Origin: an uncultured Sporosarcina sp.
Lineage (GTDB): Bacteria; Bacillota; Bacilli; Bacillales_A; Planococcaceae
Assembly: GCA_947644645.1 (NCBI GenBank)
Contig: CANSAF010000023.1
Location: forward strand, 1-38,611
Reading direction: 5' to 3'
Length of the DNA: 38,611 bases
Position numbers and translations under genes: made by a program. Under the pieces are notes generated by a model. The model ran no database searches. It was not told the DNA's origin and saw only the letters and a list, made by a program, of their open reading frames with translations. Positions 7,192-15,440 of the stretch are shown piece by piece (the stretch's first letter is position 1; every line of letters begins with the position of its first letter).

Positions 7192-7270
7192 TAAAGTTTG
7201 TAAAGTTTTTTCTGTACAAACTAAATAAATTGTAAAAACGGTTGTTTTGTATAAAGTTTACAGTTATACT
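7192..7270 (+). promoter_or_regulatory. opuA promoter and candidate GbsR-type operator
   Basis: A sigma-A-like promoter is visible as TTGTTT (7242-7247), 17 bp, TATACT (7265-7270). Upstream, AGTTTGTA (7195-7202) and TACAAACT (7215-7222) form a perfect 8-bp inverted repeat with a 12-bp spacer. TAAAGTTT occurs at 7192-7199 and again at 7252-7259 inside the promoter spacer. These are the best candidates for the divergent regulator's sites. The region is very AT-rich, so chance matches are possible. Confidence 0.5.
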
Positions 7271-7304
7271 AGTAGACATTCGAAAAGTTCGAAGGAGTGT
7301 AGAA

Positions 7305-8558
7305 ATGGAAGAGTATGACAGGAAGAAGAAAATTGAAGTAAAAGAAGCGACGAAAATATTCGGTAAACAGACGAAACGCGCCGCTGAACTTCTTCAAGAA
7401 GGTAAGACGAAAAAGGAAATATTAAAAGCAACTGGTGCTACGGTTGGGGTCAACAAAGCTACCTTTAATGTTTATGAAGGTGAAATCTTTGTGATTATGG
7501 GTCTTTCTGGAAGTGGTAAATCTACTTTAGTTCGCCTTTTAAATCGCCTCATCGACCCAACGCTTGGGCATATTTTGATAGACGGAGAAGATATTGTTCA
7601 AATGAATAAAGAAAAACTCCGCCAAGTACGCAGACAGAAAATTGGTATGGTGTTCCAAAACTTTGCCTTATTTCCACATAAAACAATTCTTTCCAATACG
7701 GAATATGGATTAGAAATTCAGGGAGTTCCGAAAGAGGAAAGAACAGATAAGGCCATCGAATCACTCGGATTAGTTGGACTTGCGGGGTATGAAGATCAGT
7801 ATCCATCTCAGTTAAGTGGTGGAATGCAGCAGCGTGTCGGATTGGCACGTGCACTTGCGAATAATCCAGACGTTTTATTGATGGATGAGGCATTTAGTGC
7901 GCTTGATCCGTTAATTCGTAAAGATATGCAAGATGAACTCTTACAACTTCATAGTGATATGGGCAAAACGATTATTTTTATTACCCATGATTTGGATGAA
8001 GCACTTCGTATTGGAGATCGAATTTTATTGATGAAAGACGGAGAAGTCGTTCAAATTGGTACGCCGGAAGAGATTTTAATGAATCCATCCAATGAATACG
8101 TTGAACGTTTTGTTGAAGACGTTGATTTATCGAAAGTGTTAACGGCTGCACATATTATGAAGCAAGCAGATTCCGTTCAAATTGACCGAGGTCCTCGCGT
8201 TGCTTTACGTTTAATGAAACGTTTACGCATTTCTTCAATGTATGTAACGGATAAACAAAAACGATTGCTCGGTGCAGTAACTGCAAGTGATGCGGATGCA
8301 GCTGTCGCGGAAGGCAAGTCTTTAGAAGATATTTTAATAAAAGATATTTCGAAGATTCATGAAGACTGCTTATTGACGGAGCTCTTTGATATTGTTTCCA
8401 CAGCGGTTATTCCAGTCGCAGTTGTGGATGAGAAAGAACGTTTAAAAGGAATTATTATTCGTGGTGCATTAATCGGTGCATTATCAGGAAATGATACGTT
8501 TATTAATGAAAACGGCATGGTTGAACCAGTTGAAGTGGAGGTCGATGAAATTGGATAG
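7305..8558 (+). CDS. opuAA: Glycine betaine ABC transporter, ATP-binding subunit with CBS domains
   Basis: This 417-residue ATPase powers OpuA betaine import. Walker A is at 66-74 (GLSGSGKST), the signature LSGGMQQR at 170-177, and Walker B with VLLMDE at 190-195. The extra N-terminal segment (KRAAELLQEGK) is typical of the OpuAA/ProV subfamily. Tandem CBS domains fill about 280-400; in OpuA they sense ionic strength or cyclic-di-AMP. The ATG at 7305 follows AAGGAG; an in-frame start at 7242 would run through the promoter. It is the first gene of opuAA-AB-AC and overlaps opuAB by 14 bp. Confidence 0.96.
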   Translation: MEEYDRKKKIEVKEATKIFGKQTKRAAELLQEGKTKKEILKATGATVGVNKATFNVYEGEIFVIMGLSGSGKSTLVRLLNRLIDPTLGHILIDGEDIVQMNKEKLRQVRRQKIGMVFQNFALFPHKTILSNTEYGLEIQGVPKEERTDKAIESLGLVGLAGYEDQYPSQLSGGMQQRVGLARALANNPDVLLMDEAFSALDPLIRKDMQDELLQLHSDMGKTIIFITHDLDEALRIGDRILLMKDGEVVQIGTPEEILMNPSNEYVERFVEDVDLSKVLTAAHIMKQADSVQIDRGPRVALRLMKRLRISSMYVTDKQKRLLGAVTASDADAAVAEGKSLEDILIKDISKIHEDCLLTELFDIVSTAVIPVAVVDEKERLKGIIIRGALIGALSGNDTFINENGMVEPVEVEVDEIG

Positions 8559-9399
8559 ATTGCCAAGACTTCCATTCGCAGATTGGATAGATGATGGTGT
8601 TGATTGGTTAATTTCGATTTTTGCCCCATTCTTTGATGGGATTTCAAGTTTTTTAGAGTTTATTGTAGAAGGTTCTGTCAATTTACTAGATTTGGTGCCT
8701 TCGATTTTATTGGCAGTTATTTTTGCAGTTCTTGCTTGGTTTATTTCTACAAGACGAATTGCGATCTTTACATTAGTCGGTTTTTTATTCATCGATTATT
8801 TAGGACTTTGGTATCCAATGTTACAAATGCTAGCGCTCGTGTTAACTTCTGTTGTTTTCGCGGTGGTGCTAGGAGTGCCTATTGGTATTTGGGGTTCTCA
8901 AAAAACATTGGTACGTAAGATTATAAACCCAATTCTGGATCTAATGCAGACAATGCCAGCCTTTGTCTACTTAATTCCAGCAATTTTCTTTTTCAATATA
9001 GGGGTTGTACCGGGCGTTGTTGCGTCGGTGATTTTCTCGATGCCACCAACGATTCGGTTAACGATGTTGGGCATTAAACAAGTGCCTTCGGATTTAATTG
9101 AAGCGACGGAAGCATTTGGTTCAACAGCGTGGCAGCGGTTAGCAAAAATTCAAATCCCGCTTGCAAAACCAACGATTATGGCAGGCGTCAACCAAAGTAT
9201 TATGCTGTCATTATCAATGGTGGTCATTGCTTCAATGGTGGGTGCACCGGGACTTGGTGAAGAAGTTTACCGAGCCGTTACACAATTAAAAACAGGTGTG
9301 GGTGTTGAAGTCGGTGTGGCAATTGTCATTGTAGCCATTATTTTAGACAGAATTACCCAACACGCAGGTACGAAAAAACAAGGAGGGATTTCAGAATGA
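8545..9399 (+). CDS. opuAB: Glycine betaine ABC transporter, permease subunit
   Basis: This 284-residue membrane protein has a short amphipathic N-terminus (RLPRLPFADWIDDGVDWL) like OpuAB and several hydrophobic segments. The EAA loop typical of ABC importers is present (EATEAFGSTAWQRLAKIQIP). The ATG at 8545 lies inside the end of opuAA, with GGAGG at 8537-8541; the longer frame from 8476 has no such site. Its stop overlaps the opuAC start as ATGA, so the three proteins are translationally coupled. It forms the membrane channel for betaine uptake. Confidence 0.95.
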   Translation: MKLDRLPRLPFADWIDDGVDWLISIFAPFFDGISSFLEFIVEGSVNLLDLVPSILLAVIFAVLAWFISTRRIAIFTLVGFLFIDYLGLWYPMLQMLALVLTSVVFAVVLGVPIGIWGSQKTLVRKIINPILDLMQTMPAFVYLIPAIFFFNIGVVPGVVASVIFSMPPTIRLTMLGIKQVPSDLIEATEAFGSTAWQRLAKIQIPLAKPTIMAGVNQSIMLSLSMVVIASMVGAPGLGEEVYRAVTQLKTGVGVEVGVAIVIVAIILDRITQHAGTKKQGGISE

Positions 9400-10322
9400 C
9401 TTTGAAGAAAAAGGTATTTGGACTTGGTGCGGCGGCAATGCTTGCTTTAGGATTAGCGGCATGTGGCAATGATGATGAAGGTGAGAAAGATACGGGAACT
9501 AATGACGACACAACTGGCGGTACAGAAACGTCTGTTGGTGAATTAGTCGATTATAAAATTACAGGGATTGACCCAGGCGCAGGGATTATGGAAGCGACAG
9601 ATCGCGCAATTGAAGACTATAACTTAGACAAATGGACAGTGACTTCTGGTTCAGGTGCGGCAATGACAGCAGCACTAAAAAAGGCATACGATAAAGAAGA
9701 ACCAATTATTGTAACTGGTTGGACACCGCACTGGAAATTTGCTGAATTTGATTTGAAATACCTTGATGATCCGGAAGGTTCATATGGTGGAGAAGAGCAA
9801 ATTCATTCAATTGGTAGAGTTGGGCTGAAGGATGATTTACCAGAAGCACATGCGATTTTATCGAATTTTAACTGGGATGAAGAAGATATGAACGGCATCA
9901 TGGTTGCAATTCAAAACGGTGAAAAAGAAGATGTTGCTGCACAAAACTGGATCGACGAAAATGAAGATAAAGTTGCAGAATGGACAGACGGTATTGACAA
10001 AGTTGATGGCGATAAAATTAAATTAGCTTATGTAGCTTGGGACAGTGAAATTGCGAGTCATAATGTGATGAAGCTTGTTCTAGAAGAAATGGGTTATGAC
10101 GTAACATTAACACAAGTAGAAGCAGGTCCGATGTGGACAGCAGTTGCGGATGGAAGTGCAGATGCAACATTAGCGGCTTGGTTACCAATTACACACGAAA
10201 CGTATGCTGAAAAATTTGACGGTGACTTCGAAGACCTTGGCATTAGTATGGAAGGTGTAAAAATCGGTTTAGTCGTTCCAGAATATATGGATATCGACTC
10301 GATTGAAGATTTACAAGAATAA
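9396..10322 (+). CDS. opuAC: Glycine betaine-binding lipoprotein, first copy
   Basis: This 308-residue lipoprotein (signal peptide ending in LAACG, modified cysteine near residue 23) captures betaine outside the cell and delivers it to OpuAB. The tryptophans that cage the trimethylammonium group are recognisable in GWTPHW, AYVAWDSE and AAWLPITH; the final histidine is also a family ligand. An acidic Thr/Asp-rich linker follows the lipid anchor. It overlaps opuAB by ATGA. A terminator follows, then a second, roughly two-thirds identical binding-protein gene. Confidence 0.95.
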   Translation: MTLKKKVFGLGAAAMLALGLAACGNDDEGEKDTGTNDDTTGGTETSVGELVDYKITGIDPGAGIMEATDRAIEDYNLDKWTVTSGSGAAMTAALKKAYDKEEPIIVTGWTPHWKFAEFDLKYLDDPEGSYGGEEQIHSIGRVGLKDDLPEAHAILSNFNWDEEDMNGIMVAIQNGEKEDVAAQNWIDENEDKVAEWTDGIDKVDGDKIKLAYVAWDSEIASHNVMKLVLEEMGYDVTLTQVEAGPMWTAVADGSADATLAAWLPITHETYAEKFDGDFEDLGISMEGVKIGLVVPEYMDIDSIEDLQE

Positions 10323-10409
10323 AAGATTTAATTGCTAATCATTGTTTTGAATAAAGCAAATGATGACGGGAATTAGCCCCCGTAATATAAAATGAAAAAG
10401 ATATCCAAA

Positions 10410-10460
10410 AGGGGCATGTTCGGAAGGTTGTTTAGACTTTCTGAACAAGCCTCTTTTTTT
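10410..10460 (+). terminator. Terminator between the two opuAC copies
   Basis: AGGGGC-TGTTC-GAA pairs with TTC-GAACA-GCCTCT, followed by eight T residues. A strong terminator here should separate the second binding protein from the opuA transcript or limit readthrough. Confidence 0.88.
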
Positions 10461-10506
10461 AATGAATCGTGAAAGAATACATCAAAAAAACAAAGGGGAT
10501 TTTATC

Positions 10507-11397
10507 GTGTTGTTAAAGAAGAAATTAGTTGGGTTAAGTGCAGCAGCCTTACTAGCATTAGGATTAGCTGCTTGCGGGAATGATAAGGAAAATGATACGA
10601 AGGAAACAGTGGGGGACTCTGTTGATTATAAAATTGTAGGAATTGAACCAGGTGCTGGCGTTATGGAGCAAATGACTGGTGTTATGGAAGCGTATGACTT
10701 GGATGAATGGACACTAGCAGCCAGTTCTGACGCTGGGATGACGGCAGCGCTTAAAAAAGCTTATGATAAAGAAGAACCGATTATTATTACAGGCTGGATA
10801 CCGCATTGGAAATTTTCGGAGTTTGATTTGAAGTTTTTAGAAGATCCGAAGAATGCAAGTGGTGGAGAAGAGGAAATTCGAACGATTGGTCGTTTAGGTC
10901 TAAAGGAAGATTTGCCAGAAGCGTATGAAGTTTTATCGAATTTTCAATGGGACGCTGATGATATGGGCGAAGTAATGATTGCGATTCAAAAAGGAGAGTC
11001 GGGGGAAGAAGCGGCAAGAAAATGGGTTGACGCAAATCAAGACAAAGTAGGCGAATGGACGGATGGCATTGACAAAGTAGCGGGCGATAAAATTAAACTT
11101 GCTTACGTTGCATGGGATAGTGAAATTGCAAGCCATCACGTCGCTGAAGTTGTGTTGGAAGATATCGGCTATGATGTGCAATTAATGCAAGTCGAATTGG
11201 GTCCACTCTATACGTCGATTGCAAACGGCAGTGCCGATGCCTCACTTGCGGCTTGGTTACCGATCGCACATAAAACATATGCCGATAAATTTGAAGGAGA
11301 ATTTGAAGAGTTAGGTGTGAATATGAAAGGTGCAAAATCAGGTTTTGTTGTACCAACTTATATGGACATCGACTCGATTGAAGATTTACAAGAATAA
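10507..11397 (+). CDS. opuAC: Second OpuAC-type betaine-binding lipoprotein
   Basis: This 296-residue paralogue of the preceding gene has its own lipoprotein signal (LAACGND). The GTG at 10507, with AAAGGGGAT upstream, places the charged n-region directly before the hydrophobic core; an ATG at 10462 would add 15 residues and start inside the terminator tail. The tryptophan cage is kept (GWIPHW, AYVAWDSE, AAWLPIAH), but pocket neighbours differ from copy one: T to I in GWxPHW, N to H after IASH, T to A before the ligand histidine, and MW to LY in GPMW. This suggests shifted ligand preference or affinity with the same permease. The acidic linker is much shorter. Confidence 0.93.
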   Translation: MLLKKKLVGLSAAALLALGLAACGNDKENDTKETVGDSVDYKIVGIEPGAGVMEQMTGVMEAYDLDEWTLAASSDAGMTAALKKAYDKEEPIIITGWIPHWKFSEFDLKFLEDPKNASGGEEEIRTIGRLGLKEDLPEAYEVLSNFQWDADDMGEVMIAIQKGESGEEAARKWVDANQDKVGEWTDGIDKVAGDKIKLAYVAWDSEIASHHVAEVVLEDIGYDVQLMQVELGPLYTSIANGSADASLAAWLPIAHKTYADKFEGEFEELGVNMKGAKSGFVVPTYMDIDSIEDLQE

Positions 11398-11418
11398 CTG
11401 TTTGAAAGAATTATATCG

Positions 11419-11446
11419 ATATCCCGGGGATTGAACCTCGGGATAT
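11419..11446. terminator. Perfect 11-bp hairpin after second opuAC, weak T tract
   Basis: ATATCCCGGGG and CCTCGGGATAT form an 11-bp stem with a 6-base loop. The following bases (TCAATTACGTTC) are only moderately T-rich, so it may be a terminator or an RNA 3-prime stabiliser. Confidence 0.5.
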
Positions 11447-11603
11447 TCAATTACGTTCATAAATCATCTAGTTTTAATTTATTTTAAGCGTCTTCTTCCT
11501 TAAAAAATAATTTAAATTTTTTTCCACTAAAAAATCCTCGTAAATCCCTTATAACGACTAACTTACACCCCTTAATTTTCCAACGAATATTTAAAAGTGA
11601 TAG

Positions 11604-11632
11604 TTGCATCTGGAAAAATGATGTGATAGGTT
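11604..11632 (+). promoter_or_regulatory. Possible promoter of the riboflavin operon
   Basis: TTGCAT (11604-11609) is followed 17 bp later by a poor -10, TAGGTT (11627-11632), about 25 bp before the FMN aptamer, which is the expected position. TATGAT at 11641 is an alternative -10. The rest of 11447-11603 is AT-rich with nothing else I can identify. Confidence 0.35.
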
Positions 11633-11657
11633 TATGAAAGTATGATATTTTCTAATA

Positions 11658-11797
11658 ACTTCGGGGCAAGGTGAAATTCCTTACCGACGGTGATCAAGTG
11701 TATGCTTGTCAGTCCGTGACCCGCTTTTCTACTTGCTAGAAAACGGTGGAGCTGGTGAAACTCCGGCACCGACAGTTACAGTCTGGATGGGAGAAGT
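11658..11797 (+). promoter_or_regulatory. FMN riboswitch (RFN element)
   Basis: The aptamer matches the RFN consensus in order: GGGGCAAGGTGAAATTCC, ACCGACGGTGATCA, AGTCCGTGACCCGC, CGGTGGAGCTGGTGAAACTCC, GGCACCGACAGT and GTCTGGATGGGAGAAG. P1 closes by ACTTC (11658-11662) with GAAGT (11793-11797). FMN binding should turn off the ribD-ribE-ribBA-ribH operon that follows. A reading frame at 11706-11909 through this region is not a gene. Confidence 0.95.
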
Positions 11798-11830
11798 AAA
11801 TAGAAGAGCATACGATGCCGAATTAAATAA

Positions 11831-11937
11831 CGCCCTTTTACTCATTGGCTACTACGCCAATCAAAAATGTAACGCTGCAATCAGCTTTTTTAGAGATGTC
11901 AAAAATTGATATGCAGCGAAATTGAGAAAAGAGGGGG
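11831..11937 (+). promoter_or_regulatory. Probable expression platform that can hide the ribD ribosome site
   Basis: CGCCC-TTTT-CTCA (11831-11844) can pair, with small bulges, to TGAG-AAAA-GGGGG (11923-11937), which is the ribD ribosome site. Inside it, ATTGGC/GCCAAT (11844-11849/11856-11861) and CGCTGCA/TGCAGCG (11873-11879/11912-11918) form two more stems, giving a three-way junction. A small GCTG-CAAT-CAGC hairpin followed by six T (11874-11891) is a possible alternative terminator. Pairing was worked out by eye. Confidence 0.4.
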
Positions 11938-11944
11938 AATGTGA

Positions 11945-13033
11945 ATGATTGATGAGCAGATGATGAGACTTGCGCTTGATCTTGCGAAAAGTGCAGAAGG
12001 TCAAACTTCGCCGAATCCACTTGTCGGTGCAGTTTGTGTGAAAAATGGTCAAATTATCGGAACAGGTGTACATTTGAAAGCGGGAATGCCCCATGCCGAA
12101 GTTCATGCCTTAGAAATGGCGGGAACAGAGGCGAATGGTGCGGATTTGTATATTACGCTTGAACCTTGTGCACATGATGGAAAAACGCCACCTTGTACAG
12201 ATTTAATTATTGAAAGTAAAATTAAGCGTGTGATTATTGCGACTCTGGATCCAAATCCTCTTGTGAGTGGTCGTGGGATTGAACGTTTAAGATATGCAGG
12301 GATTGAAGTCAAAATTGGTGTTTTACAAAAAGAGGCGGCTTATTTAAATCGTGCATTTTTTCACTTTATAAAATACGGAATGCCATATGTTACGTTGAAG
12401 GCGGCCACAACCCTTGATGGTCGACTTGCATCGAATCATGGTGATAGTAAATGGATTTCAACCGAATCTTCTCGGACAGATGTCCATAAACTTCGACATA
12501 CCCATGATGCCATATTAGTTGGCGTGGAAACCGTACTACATGATAACCCTTTCCTAACCACCCGTTTGCCCCATGGTGGAAAGAATCCAATTAGAATTAT
12601 TTTAGATCGACAATTAAGAACACCCGAAACAGCAAATCTGCTTACAGATGATGCTGCAGAAACGATTATTTTTACGTTGAATAAAACGGAAAAGGCTTCG
12701 CATTTATTGGCATGCCCAAAAGTATCGATTGAGCAAATTTCAGAAACAGACCCTTTTTTAGAAGAGGTTTTAAAACGACTTGCGACCCGTGGAATTATGA
12801 CTTTATTCGTTGAAGGAGGAAGTCAAATTCATACAAGTTTTATTCAACAACGATTGGCGAATGAATTATATTTGTACATTGCACCCAAATTATTAGGCAA
12901 TGGTATTTCTTTCATGATGGATGAATCTAGAAAATGGATTCAAGACAGTGAAAAATTAACATTTTTATCAGTTAAACAAATTGATCAAGACATTCGTATT
13001 CATGCTCAATTTGAAAAGGAGGATGGCTGTTAA
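11945..13033 (+). CDS. ribD: Bifunctional diaminohydroxyphosphoribosylaminopyrimidine deaminase / 5-amino-6-(5-phosphoribosylamino)uracil reductase
   Basis: This 362-residue enzyme carries out the second and third steps of riboflavin synthesis. The N-terminal deaminase domain (about 1-145) has the zinc site H50 in HAEVHA plus C75 and C84 in EPCAHDGKTPPC. The C-terminal NADPH-dependent reductase domain (about 147-362) contains TLDGRLA and FVEGG. GAGGGGG precedes the ATG. It is the first gene of the rib operon and lies directly under the FMN riboswitch. The ribE start follows the stop codon with no gap. Confidence 0.97.
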   Translation: MIDEQMMRLALDLAKSAEGQTSPNPLVGAVCVKNGQIIGTGVHLKAGMPHAEVHALEMAGTEANGADLYITLEPCAHDGKTPPCTDLIIESKIKRVIIATLDPNPLVSGRGIERLRYAGIEVKIGVLQKEAAYLNRAFFHFIKYGMPYVTLKAATTLDGRLASNHGDSKWISTESSRTDVHKLRHTHDAILVGVETVLHDNPFLTTRLPHGGKNPIRIILDRQLRTPETANLLTDDAAETIIFTLNKTEKASHLLACPKVSIEQISETDPFLEEVLKRLATRGIMTLFVEGGSQIHTSFIQQRLANELYLYIAPKLLGNGISFMMDESRKWIQDSEKLTFLSVKQIDQDIRIHAQFEKEDGC

Positions 13034-13678
13034 TTGTTTACTGGAATTGTAGAAGAACTTGGAATGATTCAGGCAGTAACAAGATCAGGACATGCATTTC
13101 AATTTCGAATAAGTTGTAAAAAAGTGCTGGAAGAGGTTGCGATTGGCGATAGTATAGCTGTCAACGGTGTCTGTTTAACGGTTGCAACATTTACAAAAAC
13201 TGACTTTGTCGTAGATGTGATGCCTGAAACAGTAAAAGCTACGACGATGCAAACATTGCAAGTAGGGAATGTCGTTAATTTAGAGCGTGCAATGGCTGCA
13301 AATGGTCGGTTTGGCGGACATTTTGTCAGTGGTCATGTTGATGGGATTGGTAAAATTATAAAGATACGCCAGGTAGAAAATGCCATTTATCTCGACATTA
13401 AAGCAGAAGAACATTTACAGAAATATTTGATTGACAAAGGCTCTGTCACTGTCGATGGGACTTCATTAACAGTTTTTGGTGTAACAGAAATGGGATTTGT
13501 CATTTCATTAATTCCTGTTACACAATCAGACTCGGTTATTGGACAAAAACGCATCGGTGATTTGGTCAATATTGAATGCGATATGCTCGCAAAATATATG
13601 GAAAAGTTAATGACAAATAAACAAAAAACAGGAAATATAACGGCGGAAATGTTAGCGGAAAACGGATTTTTATCTTAA
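13034..13678 (+). CDS. ribE: Riboflavin synthase alpha subunit
   Basis: This 214-residue enzyme dismutates two lumazine molecules to riboflavin. It shows the family's two internal lumazine-binding repeats, each with an [11 protein letters not shown] or [11 protein letters not shown] motif (about 38-50 and 136-148), and the typical MFTGIVEE start. The start codon is TTG at 13034, immediately after the ribD stop, with AAGGAGGA inside the end of ribD, so translation is coupled. The length is normal. Confidence 0.97.
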   Translation: MFTGIVEELGMIQAVTRSGHAFQFRISCKKVLEEVAIGDSIAVNGVCLTVATFTKTDFVVDVMPETVKATTMQTLQVGNVVNLERAMAANGRFGGHFVSGHVDGIGKIIKIRQVENAIYLDIKAEEHLQKYLIDKGSVTVDGTSLTVFGVTEMGFVISLIPVTQSDSVIGQKRIGDLVNIECDMLAKYMEKLMTNKQKTGNITAEMLAENGFLS

Positions 13679-13695
13679 TGGATGAGGTGAGGAAT

Positions 13696-14889
13696 TTGTT
13701 TGCGACAGTAGAACAAGCGATTGACGAATTAAAAAAAGGTAAGCCAATTATTGTTATAGACGATGAAAATCGTGAAAATGAAGGAGATTTTCTTGCGTTA
13801 GGTCAATTTGCAACACCTGAACTCATTAATTTTATGGCAACGGAAGGTAGAGGATTGATTTGTGTACCGATTGAGGAGGAGAAAGCAACTAAGCTGCAGT
13901 TTCCATTGATGACCACAAATAATCGTGATCCTTATGGAACAGCTTTTACAGTGTCCATTGACCATATTACAACGCACACAGGAATTTCTGCATTTGAACG
14001 ATCGAAAACAATTTTAAGTTTGCTAGATATGAATGTGAAAGCAGCTGATTTTAATCAACCCGGGCACATATTTCCATTAATAGCTAAAGAAGGGGGCGTC
14101 CTCAAGCGTCCTGGTCATACTGAAGCGGCTATTGATTTAGCAAAAATTGCCGGTGTAGAACCGGTTGGTGTCATTTGTGAAATTATGAATGCTAATGGAA
14201 CGATGGCTCGTAGTTTGGAATTACAAGAAATTGCAAAACGCTTTGATTTAGTCATTTTGACGATTGAAGAGCTTGTGCGTTATAGAAAACACGATGAATC
14301 CTTAGTAGAAAAGATTGTAGATATTGAGCTCTCAACGGATTTTGGTCGATTTCAACTATTTACTTTTGTAGAGAAGGCGAGCGGTCAGGAGCATCTTGCA
14401 TTTGTAAAAGGCGATTGTTTATCTCAGGAAGACACGCTTGTTCGTATGCATTCTGAATGTTTAACGGGCGATGTTTTTCACTCGAATCGTTGTGATTGCG
14501 GTACACAACTTCAGACGGCACTTCATCAAATTGAAGAAGCTGGACAAGGCGTCTTATTATATTTAAGACAAGAAGGGCGCGGTATCGGGCTTGTCAATAA
14601 AATGAAAGCCTATGCTTTACAAGACCAAGGTTGTGATACGGTAGAAGCCAATTTACGACTAGGTTTTCCGGATGATGCTCGTGATTATCGAGTAGGCGCA
14701 GAAATGCTTAAAGAACTTGGTTTGACGAAAATTTCTTTACTCACGAATAATCCGCGGAAAATAGAAGGACTTGAAGAAAATGGCATTCAAGTACAAAAAC
14801 GCATGCCTATTGAAGTAGAGATTCAATCTGAAACGAAATTATATATGCAAACAAAAAAAGAAAAATTAGGCCATTTATTGCGTGGCTAA
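13696..14889 (+). CDS. ribBA: Bifunctional DHBP synthase / GTP cyclohydrolase II
   Basis: The N-terminal half makes 3,4-dihydroxy-2-butanone 4-phosphate ([10 protein letters not shown], and THTGIS with the catalytic region). The C-terminal half opens GTP (zinc cysteines in [29 protein letters not shown]). I prefer the TTG at 13696 because GAGGTGAGG lies just upstream and it yields the family's usual MFATVEQA start and 397 residues. An ATG at 13678 overlapping the ribE stop (TAATG) is possible but lacks a ribosome site. The gene supplies both precursors for the riboflavin operon. Confidence 0.95.
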   Translation: MFATVEQAIDELKKGKPIIVIDDENRENEGDFLALGQFATPELINFMATEGRGLICVPIEEEKATKLQFPLMTTNNRDPYGTAFTVSIDHITTHTGISAFERSKTILSLLDMNVKAADFNQPGHIFPLIAKEGGVLKRPGHTEAAIDLAKIAGVEPVGVICEIMNANGTMARSLELQEIAKRFDLVILTIEELVRYRKHDESLVEKIVDIELSTDFGRFQLFTFVEKASGQEHLAFVKGDCLSQEDTLVRMHSECLTGDVFHSNRCDCGTQLQTALHQIEEAGQGVLLYLRQEGRGIGLVNKMKAYALQDQGCDTVEANLRLGFPDDARDYRVGAEMLKELGLTKISLLTNNPRKIEGLEENGIQVQKRMPIEVEIQSETKLYMQTKKEKLGHLLRG

Positions 14890-14901
14890 GGGGGATAAAA
14901 A

Positions 14902-15366
14902 ATGAGTGTTGTTTATGAAGGTCATTTAGTTGGAACAGGTTTGAAAATTGGAATTGTTGTTGGGCGTTTTAACGAGTTTATTACGAGTAAATTATTAGGC
15001 GGTGCCGAAGATGCTTTGTATCGCCATGGTGTGGGTCAAGACGATGTTGATATTGCTTGGGTACCGGGGGCGTTTGAAATTTCACTTGTTGCAAAGAAAA
15101 TGGCTGCTTCTAAAAAATATGATGCAGTTATTACACTTGGGACGGTGATTCGTGGTTCGACATCGCATTTTGATTATGTTTGTAGTGAAGCGGCGAAAGG
15201 GATTTCTAAAATTAGTATGGAGGAAGAAGTACCGGTAATCTTTGGCGTTTTAACGACGGATACGATTGAGCAAGCAATTGAACGTGCAGGGACAAAGGCT
15301 GGTAATAAAGGATGGGACTCGGGAACTTCCGCAATTGAAATGGCAAATTTATTGAAGCAATTTTAA
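14902..15366 (+). CDS. ribH: 6,7-dimethyl-8-ribityllumazine synthase
   Basis: This 154-residue protein condenses the products of RibD and RibBA into lumazine and in Bacillus forms a 60-subunit shell. It contains the typical [16 protein letters not shown] and [14 protein letters not shown] motifs; H89 is the catalytic histidine. GGGGGATAAAA precedes the ATG, 12 bases after ribBA. It is the last gene of the operon, followed by a terminator at 15371. Confidence 0.97.
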   Translation: MSVVYEGHLVGTGLKIGIVVGRFNEFITSKLLGGAEDALYRHGVGQDDVDIAWVPGAFEISLVAKKMAASKKYDAVITLGTVIRGSTSHFDYVCSEAAKGISKISMEEEVPVIFGVLTTDTIEQAIERAGTKAGNKGWDSGTSAIEMANLLKQF

Positions 15367-15370
15367 GTGA

Positions 15371-15412
15371 AGACGCCCAGAAAGTTTGATGCTCAACCTT
15401 CTGGGTGTCTCT
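15371..15412. terminator. Terminator closing the rib operon
   Basis: GACGCCCAGAA-GTT pairs with AAC-TTCTGGGTGTC, followed by TCTTATATTTT. The arm again contains the CAGAAAGT core. It lies between converging genes, but the T tract favours the plus strand. Confidence 0.82.
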
Positions 15413-15440
15413 TATATTTTAAATTAATCGTTCTAAAAAA

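Noticed and set aside
11706-11909. 67-residue reading frame before ribD
   Set aside because: It lies inside the FMN riboswitch and its expression platform; the open frame is explained by RNA structure.
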